Source of the DNA: a virus
IMG/VR virus record: IMGVR_UViG_3300023178_003128
Coordinates: 1 to 62,152 of that record
DNA: 62,152 nt
Strand: one strand, 5' to 3'
A program made the translations under genes and the position numbers. This document shows, piece after piece, positions 1-6,569 of the stretch. The notes under the pieces were generated by a model. That model saw only the letters and a program-made list of their open reading frames with translations. It ran no database searches and was not told the origin of the DNA. Positions within the stretch are counted from its first letter, which is position 1. Each line of letters opens with the position of its first letter.

Positions 1-2
1 TG

Positions 3-83
3 CTCTTGTGGTTATACAGTTGGGTTCTGCTCCCTGTGATTGTTTTGATTGTGTTATGGGTTTATGACAGGTGGTTCAAATGA
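3..83 (+). CDS. C-terminal end of a membrane protein (partial)
   Basis: An open frame enters from the left edge and stops at TGA 81-83. The 26 visible residues form one strongly hydrophobic segment (WVLLPVIVLIVLWVY) followed by a short basic tail (DRWFK), as in a C-terminal membrane anchor. The stop overlaps the next start as ATGA, the coupling seen throughout this genome, which supports both frames. The start and most of the protein lie outside the window, so no family can be given. Confidence 0.5.
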   Translation, partial: LLWLYSWVLLPVIVLIVLWVYDRWFK

Positions 84-169
84 TGGCGAAAAAGCGTCCA
101 GGACAGTTGGAAGGAGTCCTCTACGAGCAGACCACAGTTGTTAAGGTTCACTTTGACACAAGCCCTTAA
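80..169 (+). CDS. 29-aa small protein of unknown function
   Basis: A short frame starts at ATG 80 (overlapping the previous stop as ATGA) and ends at TAA 167-169. The product begins MMAKKRPGQLEG and is hydrophilic and basic. No domain is recognisable. The only support is the four-base coupling with the upstream frame, so it could be chance. From 170 to the promoter at 253 I see no further gene. Confidence 0.35.
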   Translation: MMAKKRPGQLEGVLYEQTTVVKVHFDTSP

Positions 170-252
170 ACCTCTCCTCAAATTCGCCACCACCACAGAG
201 AATCCACAGAAATTTTTTTCCGGCCAAAATTCAGACTCCAGCGAAAAAACCC

Positions 253-281
253 TTGACTTTGACCTCTTTTTATGTTATCCT
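253..281 (+). promoter_or_regulatory. sigma70-type promoter P1
   Basis: The -35 box is TTGACT (253-258), the spacer 17 nt and the -10 box TATCCT (276-281), preceded by TGT (extended -10). Predicted start is near 288, giving a 20-nt leader with AAAGGAG before the ATG at 308. The same layout recurs five more times in the window. Confidence 0.65.
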
Positions 282-307
282 TCCATAAGATAGAGAAAGG
301 AGATTAT

Positions 308-565
308 ATGATACTTGATTACACAATACTGTTCTTTGCTTCATTTTCACTGGTCGGTTTATTAGGACTCCAGTCAAAGAATGTGCAAGGTTCAAAATAC
401 TTAGCGGCCGCAGTGACTTCTGTGGCCATATCCATTGCAAACTTCTTCTTTGTGAAGATAGTGGCATCGGGCAATTATGAGGCACTCGCTGTAGCCTCTG
501 TGGGAGGTGCGTTAGGGATTATGACCGCCATCTACATTTATGATAAAATAAACAAAAAGGTCTAA
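308..565 (+). CDS. 85-aa multi-pass membrane protein
   Basis: A small membrane protein with about three hydrophobic segments: residues 3-24, 32-54 (rich in A, V and I) and 60-77. I chose ATG 308 over an in-frame ATG at 272 because AAAGGAG sits at 296-302 and 272 falls inside promoter P1. Family not recognised. It is the first gene after P1 and the next gene starts 4 nt after its stop, so they probably share a transcript. Early expression and inner-membrane location are inferences. Confidence 0.7.
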   Translation: MILDYTILFFASFSLVGLLGLQSKNVQGSKYLAAAVTSVAISIANFFFVKIVASGNYEALAVASVGGALGIMTAIYIYDKINKKV

Positions 566-569
566 ATAT

Positions 570-1184
570 ATGTCTATGCACCTTTCAGATAAGATTGATA
601 AGGCCATTAAGTCCATATATCATCAATTCAATGGCCATATGGGATACCGAACCATAGATGGATTTTGTCGTATGGCTCTCAAACCCTTTGGTATAAGAAC
701 TACATTCTATTTCAGTGATGAGTTAGACCATGGTGACTTTACCATTGCAGGACAATATGATTCAGAGCGAAAACGACAGCCTATATTGATTACACTGGTA
801 TTCTCTCGCAACGATATTGGGCACGATTTCTTTTGGAATGAGGAGAAGCGTAAGAAGTTTTGTTTTGAGCTTTCTCAGGTCTCTCAGCACGAATTAATAC
901 ATAAACAACAGGCAGAGGCGAGGAATACAGAGGAAAGTGGTTATGTGGTTGAAAGAGACCCACAGAAGCAGTTAGAGTCCTATCTAGGCAACAAGGATGA
1001 AATTGAGGCGTATGCTCATGATATCGCATTAGAGATGAAGCATATGGGTTTATCGGTGTCGGAAAATCCTTGGAATTCTTTAAATTCTTACCAAATCTAT
1101 AAGACTGCGTTTGACGGGTCGGATTGGAAGAAAGTGCATGATAGGTTAATTAAAAAGGTAGTCTATTGGATGGAGAATCTATGA
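570..1184 (+). CDS. Zincin-like protein with HELIH motif
   Basis: A 204-aa soluble protein. Residues 107-111 read HELIH, matching the HExxH zinc-binding core of metallopeptidases. An acidic segment follows at 142-149 (DEIEAYAH) that could supply the third ligand, as in gluzincin-like folds. This suggests a small metallopeptidase, but only the motif and its helical setting are visible. The N-terminal half is Phe/Tyr-rich and unassigned. It lies between two small membrane-protein genes and overlaps the next start as ATGA, so they are co-translated. Confidence 0.6.
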   Translation: MSMHLSDKIDKAIKSIYHQFNGHMGYRTIDGFCRMALKPFGIRTTFYFSDELDHGDFTIAGQYDSERKRQPILITLVFSRNDIGHDFFWNEEKRKKFCFELSQVSQHELIHKQQAEARNTEESGYVVERDPQKQLESYLGNKDEIEAYAHDIALEMKHMGLSVSENPWNSLNSYQIYKTAFDGSDWKKVHDRLIKKVVYWMENL

Positions 1185-1375
1185 ACGATGCAAGTATATT
1201 AGGGTTAATTGTAACCATTGGGTTTTATGTGGCATATATGGTTGGTATGAGAACGGGTCGTAAAGATGGTGTGGCCGGTGCGTTAGAGCAGTTGGAAGAA
1301 CAAAAGATTATATCGATTGATGAAAAGGGTGATATTAAGCCCGGAACCTCGGAAAAATTCTTTTCTAAAAAATAG
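1181..1375 (+). CDS. 64-aa single-pass membrane protein
   Basis: Start chosen at ATG 1181, which overlaps the previous TGA as ATGA; an in-frame ATG at 1166 would give a longer overlap. One transmembrane segment (residues 5-22, ILGLIVTIGFYVAYMVGM) is followed by a basic turn and a hydrophilic tail ending in lysines. Family not recognised. Last gene of the P1 operon before a 115-nt non-coding leader. Confidence 0.6.
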   Translation: MNDASILGLIVTIGFYVAYMVGMRTGRKDGVAGALEQLEEQKIISIDEKGDIKPGTSEKFFSKK

Positions 1376-1437
1376 TTTGCCACAAAAAAATTAAAAAAGC
1401 ATATATAATATTGGATAGTTGAAAAACTATTCAACCG

Positions 1438-1459
1438 GTCTTGGTTTAACGACCAAGAC
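1438..1459 (+). promoter_or_regulatory. Hairpin in the leader of the ParB-like gene
   Basis: A perfect 8-bp stem (GTCTTGGT 1438-1445 with ACCAAGAC 1452-1459) closes a 6-nt loop. A second stem-loop lies just upstream (ATAGTT/AACTAT around 1414-1429). No T-run follows, so it is not an intrinsic terminator. It lies 31 nt before the ATG at 1491 and could act as a processing site, a stabiliser or a protein-binding site. TATAAT at 1404-1409 could be a -10 box, but its best -35 (TTGCCA 1377-1382) is 21 nt away. Confidence 0.4.
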
Positions 1460-1490
1460 ATTTAATTAACATTAAACAAGGAATACATTT

Positions 1491-2639
1491 ATGAAAAACT
1501 ACCCTTACGGTGTGGTTCCTCCACACGCAAAAAAATTCACAGAATTAGATTTATCTCTTTCACGGGCTTTATTCAGTTTACAACATCCAGTATATGTCAA
1601 TCTAACCAAAGGACTAAAGTTTGTTGAACGAACTATTAGACCTTTAAGTGATATCGATACATCTGATGTTGATTTAGCTGGTAAAACAAATGGTGCATAT
1701 ACACAATCAGCTCGTTCATCTGGCCGTGGCGAATATGCTGCTGATGTTCATGCTAGTATTGAACAACAAGGATATAAATTAGACAAAGAACCAATCTCTG
1801 TTGTTATTTGTCCAGATAAAAAAGAACACGCTTGTAATGGTCGAACACGATTAGAGAAATTACAACAATTAGGCTTTGAAAATGCCATTGTTGATGTTTT
1901 TGAAGCTGAAACTTGGAATGCGTTTCATGTCCACAGTTTAAAAACAAATCAATATGCTGATCCATATTCACCATTTTTAGCAATAGACCTTGAACAATAT
2001 GCTTTAAAGGCATGGAGAAGTGGAGACCTCAAAAGAACATTTGAGGGTGTTTATGAGGCTGTCAAAGAAATTGGCGGAACATCATTCAAAGATAAAACCT
2101 ATCACAATATTGCAAGTAATGTTGTTGGTTTCCATGATAGAGATTTACAGTTGTTTGCTCATACAGACGCTTCCGCTAAAGACTGGTTGAATAAAAATGG
2201 ATATATCAATAATTTGAATAACAATCAAATTTATTATTATCCTTATGCGAGTTCTTCATGGTCAAAGTGTTTTGTTAATGCAGCTTCTTTTTATAATGAA
2301 TTGATTAGTTCTGGAAAACCAGTAAAAGAAATTAGAGTAATTATTCAAACTGGCACCTTAAATGGCGCTGATGGTGAATATTGTTGGAAAAATAGAATTG
2401 ACAGATTCAGAAGAAATTGGGCTGATGTGTATAATTTAATTGAAAAAACATATTTCATAAATTCAGAAAGAAAATCGATTATTAAATTATATGGTGCAAT
2501 TCCGGCTGTAGCATCGATTGCTGACGAGTGGCCATTAGACAAATTGGTATTATTTAATAAAGGCGTGTTAGCTGACAAATATTTTCAAGACCTTGATGAT
2601 GATAATAACTTATCTAATTTTCTTGAGGATGCTGCTTAA
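1491..2639 (+). CDS. ParB/sulfiredoxin-fold domain protein
   Basis: A 382-aa protein. Residues about 83-140 fit the ParB N-terminal pattern: a helix with ASIEQQGY, a strand PISVVICPDK, then ACNGRTRL at 114-121 in place of the GxxR/GHRRL nucleotide-binding motif, then LQQLGFENAIVDVFEAE. ParB-type folds bind CTP or act as nucleases or DNA-binding proteins. The rest (about 140-382) is unassigned and mostly helical. A DNA-binding, host-takeover or nuclease role is possible but not shown. It stands alone between the P1 operon and the structured RNA. Confidence 0.55.
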   Translation: MKNYPYGVVPPHAKKFTELDLSLSRALFSLQHPVYVNLTKGLKFVERTIRPLSDIDTSDVDLAGKTNGAYTQSARSSGRGEYAADVHASIEQQGYKLDKEPISVVICPDKKEHACNGRTRLEKLQQLGFENAIVDVFEAETWNAFHVHSLKTNQYADPYSPFLAIDLEQYALKAWRSGDLKRTFEGVYEAVKEIGGTSFKDKTYHNIASNVVGFHDRDLQLFAHTDASAKDWLNKNGYINNLNNNQIYYYPYASSSWSKCFVNAASFYNELISSGKPVKEIRVIIQTGTLNGADGEYCWKNRIDRFRRNWADVYNLIEKTYFINSERKSIIKLYGAIPAVASIADEWPLDKLVLFNKGVLADKYFQDLDDDNNLSNFLEDAA

Positions 2640-2646
2640 TTTGGCC

Positions 2647-2675
2647 TTGACATTTGCCATTCTTTATGTTAGGAT
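2647..2675 (+). promoter_or_regulatory. sigma70-type promoter P2
   Basis: TTGACA (2647-2652, perfect consensus), 17-nt spacer, TAGGAT (2670-2675) with TGT extended -10. Expected start is about 2682. It begins eight bases after the stop of the ParB-like gene and drives the structured RNA and possibly the operon from 2955. Confidence 0.75.
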
Positions 2676-2681
2676 GGATAC

Positions 2682-2936
2682 ATAAAATACCTAATTGATG
2701 GTAGGTTAAGGCCATCAAGTTGAGTGAGCAACAACCGAGATAAACGGACCGTGGGCGCCTTACAAGAACCAATGATTTAGGCAAGCACTCACAAAATCGT
2801 TGGGAGAACCAATCAGAGAAGTTCGACTGGTATAAGGGCATTTGCGTCCGTGAGAGCCAGTATAATTAAATCTCTAAACTAGCCGCAAGTCTTTTAGGCA
2901 GTTCAGACTTACAAAAGATTAACTGCCTTTTTTTTT
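2682..2936 (+). ncRNA. Structured non-coding RNA or riboswitch-like leader (about 255 nt)
   Basis: A 315-nt stretch without a gene holds a complete transcription unit: promoter P2, a structured region and an intrinsic terminator. GC over 2701-2880 is about 45% by my count, against about a third in flanking genes. The 5' end can fold as an H-type pseudoknot: stem 1 is 2689-2693 with 2702-2706 (5 bp) and stem 2 is 2695-2701 with 2712-2718 (7 bp), with loops of 1 and 5 nt. Further helices: 2721-2726 with 2786-2791 (6 bp), 2757-2760 with 2779-2782, and 2826-2830 with 2857-2861. AGAACCAAT occurs twice (from 2765 and 2806). At the 3' end 2887-2892/2905-2910 (AAGTCT/AGACTT) competes with the terminator stem. 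It could be a stand-alone phage RNA or an attenuator leader for 2955-5968. I do not recognise an Rfam family. Confidence 0.65.
2896..2936 (+). terminator. Intrinsic terminator of the structured RNA
   Basis: AGGCAGTT (2896-2903) pairs with AACTGCCT (2921-2928), an 8-bp stem with a 17-nt loop, followed by T2929-2936. The alternative AAGTCT/AGACTT hairpin uses the terminator's loop and encloses its 5' arm, so the two either exclude each other or form a pseudoknot. Confidence 0.8.
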
Positions 2937-2954
2937 AATAATATAGGAATTGTT

Positions 2955-3206
2955 ATGGCTGAAATTGACAATAAAGAAGACCAAATAGTTGAAATATCAA
3001 ATGAAGTTGATGAACTATTAGTTGAACTATCAACCAAACATAAACAACATCCACTCAATCTAGCATCAATTATACTAGCCCGATTAATGGTTATGTGTAA
3101 TGCTACAAACTGTTTAGATGAATTTGTTAAGATTGTTGAACAGATTGAAGGTGATATTGATAATCTTACTGTTGGAGAAAAATCAAAAGATGAGGTCATA
3201 CATTAA
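2955..3206 (+). CDS. 83-aa acidic helical protein of unknown function
   Basis: An acidic protein with an N-terminal coiled-coil-like stretch (residues 4-30, rich in E, D and I) and a central helix with two Cys (around 48-55). Family not recognised. First gene after the structured RNA's terminator; no separate promoter is visible in the 18 nt between, so it depends on read-through from P2 or an unseen start. Weak ribosome site AGGAA; its TAA overlaps the next ATG by one base. Confidence 0.6.
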   Translation: MAEIDNKEDQIVEISNEVDELLVELSTKHKQHPLNLASIILARLMVMCNATNCLDEFVKIVEQIEGDIDNLTVGEKSKDEVIH

Positions 3207-3772
3207 TGGGTATGAAACTTAAATCATTATTTCACACAAATGTTGGTGCATATGAAATAGAAAATGTTGATTATGATTCAATGATTGATTATATCTACAA
3301 AAATATAAAGATTGATGATGGTGTAAAAGTATCAAATATTTTAGGTTGGCAAAGTCAACATTTTAAACAAGAAGACCATGAAATATTTAAACCTATTTTT
3401 GATGAAGTTAACGAAATGGCCAAATCAATGTATTTTCTTTATGGCATTGAACAAACTCCAGAACCATTAAGATGTTGGGTTAATGTTAATGGTAAAAATG
3501 CTTCTAATTCTAGCCATCATCATGCACCATGTTTTTTTTCAGTTGTTGTTTACTTAAAAGTTCCAGAAAATTCTGGAAGTATTGTTTTTGAAAGAGATGA
3601 TACCTTACTTCATGTAATTCATTACAATAAAATAACACATGATAATTTACCAGGTTATAGTGTTACACCTAAACAAGGAACAGCACTTATATTTCCTGCT
3701 AATTTGAAACATTCGGTTACACCAAATTTATCAGATGATGACCGAATATCAATTGCTATGAACTTTAGATAA
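3206..3772 (+). CDS. Fe(II)/2-oxoglutarate-dependent oxygenase
   Basis: A 188-aa double-stranded beta-helix oxygenase of the kind common in marine T4-like phages (TIGR02466-like). Visible features are the iron-ligand region SSHHHAPC (His 104-106), the strand SVVVYLKVPENSGSIVF, the distal ligand in FPANLKHSVTPN (His169), and the 2OG-binding Arg180 in DRISIAMNF. The expected length and both ends are intact. The family uses O2 and 2-oxoglutarate to hydroxylate an unknown substrate. It is co-translated with the gene before it and shares an operon with a second, unrelated-fold oxygenase at 4937. Confidence 0.8.
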   Translation: MGMKLKSLFHTNVGAYEIENVDYDSMIDYIYKNIKIDDGVKVSNILGWQSQHFKQEDHEIFKPIFDEVNEMAKSMYFLYGIEQTPEPLRCWVNVNGKNASNSSHHHAPCFFSVVVYLKVPENSGSIVFERDDTLLHVIHYNKITHDNLPGYSVTPKQGTALIFPANLKHSVTPNLSDDDRISIAMNFR

Positions 3773-3786
3773 GGAGTTATTATATT

Positions 3787-4029
3787 ATGAATACCGTGTA
3801 TGCTTTAATTCTTATTTCTTCATTAGGTGGTGTGCAAGAAGTTTATCGTTTTCCAAATATGGACGATTGCTTAGCAACCAAAACATCATATGAAGAAGTA
3901 TCAGGCAACAAAGCTCATTGTGTTTCTTTAACAGTGAGAAAAAAAGTGCAACCAAGTGAGATATTTGAGAAATTTGGTAATATGATTAAAGAGATAGAAG
4001 GTAAAGACGACTTTGAACCCACAATTTGA
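3787..4029 (+). CDS. Small two-cysteine protein of unknown function
   Basis: An 80-aa protein with a hydrophobic N-terminus (VYALILISSLGG) that may be a strand or weak export signal, then a FPNMDDC...AHC pattern and a basic/acidic tail. The protein at 23318 has the same layout (hydrophobic start, one Cys, then A-AHC about 20 residues later), suggesting a paralogous pair. Function unknown. A ribosome site AAGGAG lies at 3773-3778. The last 17 bases overlap the next gene. Confidence 0.6.
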   Translation: MNTVYALILISSLGGVQEVYRFPNMDDCLATKTSYEEVSGNKAHCVSLTVRKKVQPSEIFEKFGNMIKEIEGKDDFEPTI

Positions 4030-4429
4030 TGGCGTCTATTTCTATCCAGACAAAGATATACCAGATTATCTTAATATGGACTGGTTTCATTTTACAAAAA
4101 AGAAATATCAAAGCACCGAAAAACTAAACAACAATGCCATTGGCGACTGTTACTATGTTACTTTCATAGAAAAAGATAGAACAGGTATGCCAAAGTTAGC
4201 CGAAACATTTGAAGCTATCTTCGCAGATGTTGAAACCTACCTAGAAAATCTTGCCGGTTCTAATTCTATTGGCATCATTGTCAGAAAAACAACAAAATCA
4301 CATCTTTGGATGGAAGATTACCGCAATAATATTGAAAAGAATGTTAGGATGGCTAAATTATACAAGCTTGCAAAATCAATTTATGAGAACGAACTAAAAC
4401 CTAAACCTGAGGAGAACGAAGATGCCTAA
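4013..4429 (+). CDS. Conserved hypothetical protein (TTG start)
   Basis: 138 aa; the only plausible start in frame is TTG 4013, inside the end of the preceding gene. Starts NPQFDGVYFYPDKDIPDYLNMDW, then a mixed alpha/beta segment and a charged C-terminal helix. Family not recognised. It overlaps the next ATG by 8 bases, so it sits in a translationally coupled chain. Absence of a strong ribosome site makes the exact start uncertain. Confidence 0.6.
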   Translation: MNPQFDGVYFYPDKDIPDYLNMDWFHFTKKKYQSTEKLNNNAIGDCYYVTFIEKDRTGMPKLAETFEAIFADVETYLENLAGSNSIGIIVRKTTKSHLWMEDYRNNIEKNVRMAKLYKLAKSIYENELKPKPEENEDA

Positions 4430-4940
4430 CTGGTGTATGAATAATTGTGAAATCCATCACGAGGATAAAACTAAAATTGATGCGATTGATAGTTTTTTAA
4501 CAGAATATGATGCAAATGAAGACAAAGAAAAGACCGGTTTATTACAGTTTTTAGTTCCAAACCCAGCAAACGAATGGGATTATGGTTGGTGTGTTGAAAA
4601 TTGGGGCACAAAGTGGGATATTCAACTCTATGAATGGGATAGAATTGATGAAAACACCATTTCTCTCAATTTTGATAGTGCTTGGGCACCACCAACAGTA
4701 GCTTATGACACATTAACCGAAGAAGGATATGATATTAGTGGTCATTACCTTGAAGAAGGCATGGGTTTTGTCGGTGCTCATGTAGATGGTGTTGATAAAT
4801 CTTATGAATTTGACTATGAAGATATCACAAAATTAGATGATATACCAGAAGAAGTGTTGGAACATTGGAATTTGCGTGAAAGAGTTGAAGAAGAAATTGA
4901 ATATCAGAAAGAAATTGATGAAGGTGAAGAAGAAGAGTGA
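4422..4940 (+). CDS. DUF1281/YubB ferredoxin-like domain protein
   Basis: A 172-aa acidic protein. The start MPNWCMNNCEI matches the MPNWCxN signature of the DUF1281/YubB-like family carried by plasmids and phages, followed by WGTKWD (around 62-67) and a second aromatic-rich half (SAWAPPTVAYDTL) typical of its ferredoxin-like fold. The C-terminal 40 residues are very acidic (E/D repeats). Biochemical role unknown in the family. It overlaps both neighbours; the next gene starts as GTGA. Confidence 0.7.
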   Translation: MPNWCMNNCEIHHEDKTKIDAIDSFLTEYDANEDKEKTGLLQFLVPNPANEWDYGWCVENWGTKWDIQLYEWDRIDENTISLNFDSAWAPPTVAYDTLTEEGYDISGHYLEEGMGFVGAHVDGVDKSYEFDYEDITKLDDIPEEVLEHWNLRERVEEEIEYQKEIDEGEEEE

Positions 4941-5638
4941 TAGAAAATTTTCAGATATTTAAAGAAAATATCTTAGTTGATGATAAATCTTATTTTTTTG
5001 AAAATTTTGTAAATAATATCACTTCACTTATTTCATGGAGTGATGTTGAAAGATGTTTGAACAATCCAATATTATATAATATTGATATGATAGACAATCA
5101 AACACAAAAAAATATCAACATACCAAAATATAATACTGAATTTTATGGTCTAGTGACAAGCCATAAACATATTATTGACAGCTTTAATCAAGGTAATACA
5201 GCCATTATTCATAATTATGGTTTGTATAGTGAGAAAACAAACGACTTTTTAAGAATGTTTGAAGAAAACTTTGATGTTTGTAGTAGAATTGCTGTTTATT
5301 GTGGTTTAAAAGAATCAAAATCATTTAAAATTCACGCTGATGAACCTAGTAATTTTATTATACAGGTTGAAGGCGAATCTGAATGGGTAATTTATAAAGA
5401 AAAAACATCATCATTATACTCACCGTCAAAAATAAATGAAATATGTGTTGATGATAGAGCGTTAGAAATAGAAACTGAATGTAAACTGAAATCTGGAGAT
5501 ATGCTTTATATACCAGCTAGAAGTTTCCATCAAATGAAATCGAATACAAAGAGAATTTCATTGAGTGTTCCTTGTTTTCCAAGAGAACAATATAAACTTT
5601 TACCTTTGGATAGAAATTATTATTCGATAGGAGATTAA
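4937..5638 (+). CDS. JmjC/cupin-type 2OG oxygenase
   Basis: A 233-aa protein, GTG start overlapping the upstream TGA (GTGA). It carries the cupin/JmjC triad: His133 and Asp135 in FKIHADEPSNF and His198 in LYIPARSFHQM, with the usual QVEGESEWVIYK strand and LKSGDMLYIPA turn between. This resembles the Cupin_4 group that includes ribosome oxygenases (RoxA/YcfD), which hydroxylate ribosomal proteins. The N-terminal 80 residues are unassigned. The substrate is unknown; a link to translation is speculation, mildly encouraged by the bS21 gene 600 bases downstream. Confidence 0.7.
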   Translation: MIENFQIFKENILVDDKSYFFENFVNNITSLISWSDVERCLNNPILYNIDMIDNQTQKNINIPKYNTEFYGLVTSHKHIIDSFNQGNTAIIHNYGLYSEKTNDFLRMFEENFDVCSRIAVYCGLKESKSFKIHADEPSNFIIQVEGESEWVIYKEKTSSLYSPSKINEICVDDRALEIETECKLKSGDMLYIPARSFHQMKSNTKRISLSVPCFPREQYKLLPLDRNYYSIGD

Positions 5639-5641
5639 AAA

Positions 5642-5968
5642 ATGGCTGCTACATGGGATTACAAACAGGAGAAAATTATGATGAATGTTGATGCTACACA
5701 ATTAGGTGAATTTAAAGACCAAGCAAGTAAAAATATTCTCATCCGAGCGTTGAAAGAACAAGAAGTTGTTGTTTCATTCAAAAAAGTTGATGGAACAATC
5801 AGAGATATGAAATGCACATTAATGGAAAATCGAATTCCAGAAGACAAAAAACCAAAATCTGAAAATTCAAAGAAAAATGACAGTGTTTTGCCGGTGTTCG
5901 ATATCGAAAAAGATTCTTGGCGAAGTTTTCGATGGGATTCTATTCAAAAAATTTCATTTCCTATTTAA
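5642..5968 (+). CDS. DUF2693-like SH3-fold protein
   Basis: 108 aa, resembling the DUF2693 family common in T4-like cyanophages: a beta-rich core with VVVSFKKVDGTIRDMKCTLMENRIPEDKKPK, then VLPVFDIEKDSWRSFRWDSI at the C-terminus. Function unknown. ATG 5642 follows GGAGATTAAAA. It closes the operon; a late-promoter motif begins 6 nt after its stop. Confidence 0.65.
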   Translation: MAATWDYKQEKIMMNVDATQLGEFKDQASKNILIRALKEQEVVVSFKKVDGTIRDMKCTLMENRIPEDKKPKSENSKKNDSVLPVFDIEKDSWRSFRWDSIQKISFPI

Positions 5969-5973
5969 AAAGG

Positions 5974-5981
5974 CATAAATA
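5974..5981 (+). promoter_or_regulatory. T4-like late promoter motif
   Basis: CATAAATA, matching the T4 late -10 (TATAAATA) and the NATAAATA form described for marine T4-like phages. It lies 37 nt before ATG 6018, leaving room for a leader with GGAGG. Confidence 0.6.
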
Positions 5982-6017
5982 GACGACACTTTTTCAACTT
6001 TTTGGAGGAACTACATC

Positions 6018-6227
6018 ATGGCAAAACCAGGCGGACAACAAAGACTACATCCTAGCAAACGGCATCGAGATCCGTTAAAAACCAAGAACGAAAAACTAAG
6101 ATTGGGACCTCTAAACATTAAACAGCTTGAGGAACTTGTTGAAAAATCAAAAAGAAGACGAGACCGAGCAAAGTATTTAAAAGAACTTATTCGAAAACAA
6201 GCGATATTCGCTAAAAGGAGCAAATAA
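6018..6227 (+). CDS. 69-aa highly basic protein
   Basis: A small protein rich in Lys, Arg and Gln (MAKPGGQQRLHPSKRHR..., then a Lys/Arg-rich helix KSKRRRDRAKYLKELIRKQ). This suggests nucleic-acid or ribosome binding. Family not recognised. Strong ribosome site GGAGG upstream. It sits between a late promoter and bS21 and is probably co-transcribed with it. Confidence 0.65.
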   Translation: MAKPGGQQRLHPSKRHRDPLKTKNEKLRLGPLNIKQLEELVEKSKRRRDRAKYLKELIRKQAIFAKRSK

Positions 6228-6233
6228 TTCGTT

Positions 6234-6494
6234 ATGGCTGTTGTAAAAAAATTTAAAAACGCTAAACAAACTTTTGGAATGAAAGTTGTAATTGATGATA
6301 GAACTCCTTTTGACAAAGCTTTACGAATATTTAAAAGAAAAGTTGATAATTCAGGTCTTTTAAGAGAAATACGAGAAAGACAAGAATACGAAAAACCCTC
6401 CACCGAGAGAAAACTCGCAAAAAATCGTGCAAAAAAACGCTGGCAGAAAAAGTTTGAACAAACAATTGTTGCCGGTCGTGCCAAAAAATATTAG
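6234..6494 (+). CDS. rpsU: Ribosomal protein bS21
   Basis: 86 aa. The core VIDDRTPFDKALRIFKRKV, followed by SGLLREIRERQEYEKPS and a Lys/Arg-rich tail (RKLAKNRAKKRWQKK), is the bS21 pattern: a Phe/Lys helix, an ExxxRxxYEKP turn and a basic helix. bS21 sits on the 30S platform near the anti-Shine-Dalgarno end and helps initiation. Phage bS21 genes are known, including in SAR11 phages. Late-type motifs on both sides suggest late expression, when it might replace or top up host bS21 to favour phage mRNAs (inference). The N-terminus is about 15 residues longer than the usual bacterial protein. Confidence 0.9.
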   Translation: MAVVKKFKNAKQTFGMKVVIDDRTPFDKALRIFKRKVDNSGLLREIRERQEYEKPSTERKLAKNRAKKRWQKKFEQTIVAGRAKKY

Positions 6495-6502
6495 CATAAA
6501 TA
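6495..6502 (+). promoter_or_regulatory. T4-like late promoter motif of the curli operon
   Basis: CATAAATA directly after the bS21 stop, 68 nt before ATG 6570. The leader contains a 6-bp hairpin (TTACGC 6525-6530 with GCGTAA 6536-6541) and an ACAGGAAAA ribosome site. Confidence 0.55.
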
Positions 6503-6569
6503 ATAGTATTATTATTCTATATCTTTACGCTTAAAGCGTAATTGTCTTTGATAAATTACAGGAAAAACT

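Noticed and set aside
1377-1409. TTGCCA ... TATAAT before the ParB-like gene
   Set aside because: Spacing is 21 nt and the -35 is poor compared with the six uniform promoters; mentioned only with the leader hairpin.
2682-2936. Known large RNA such as tmRNA or RNase P RNA
   Set aside because: No tmRNA tag frame or CCA-type tRNA-like ends, and no RNase P P4-type conserved block, are visible.
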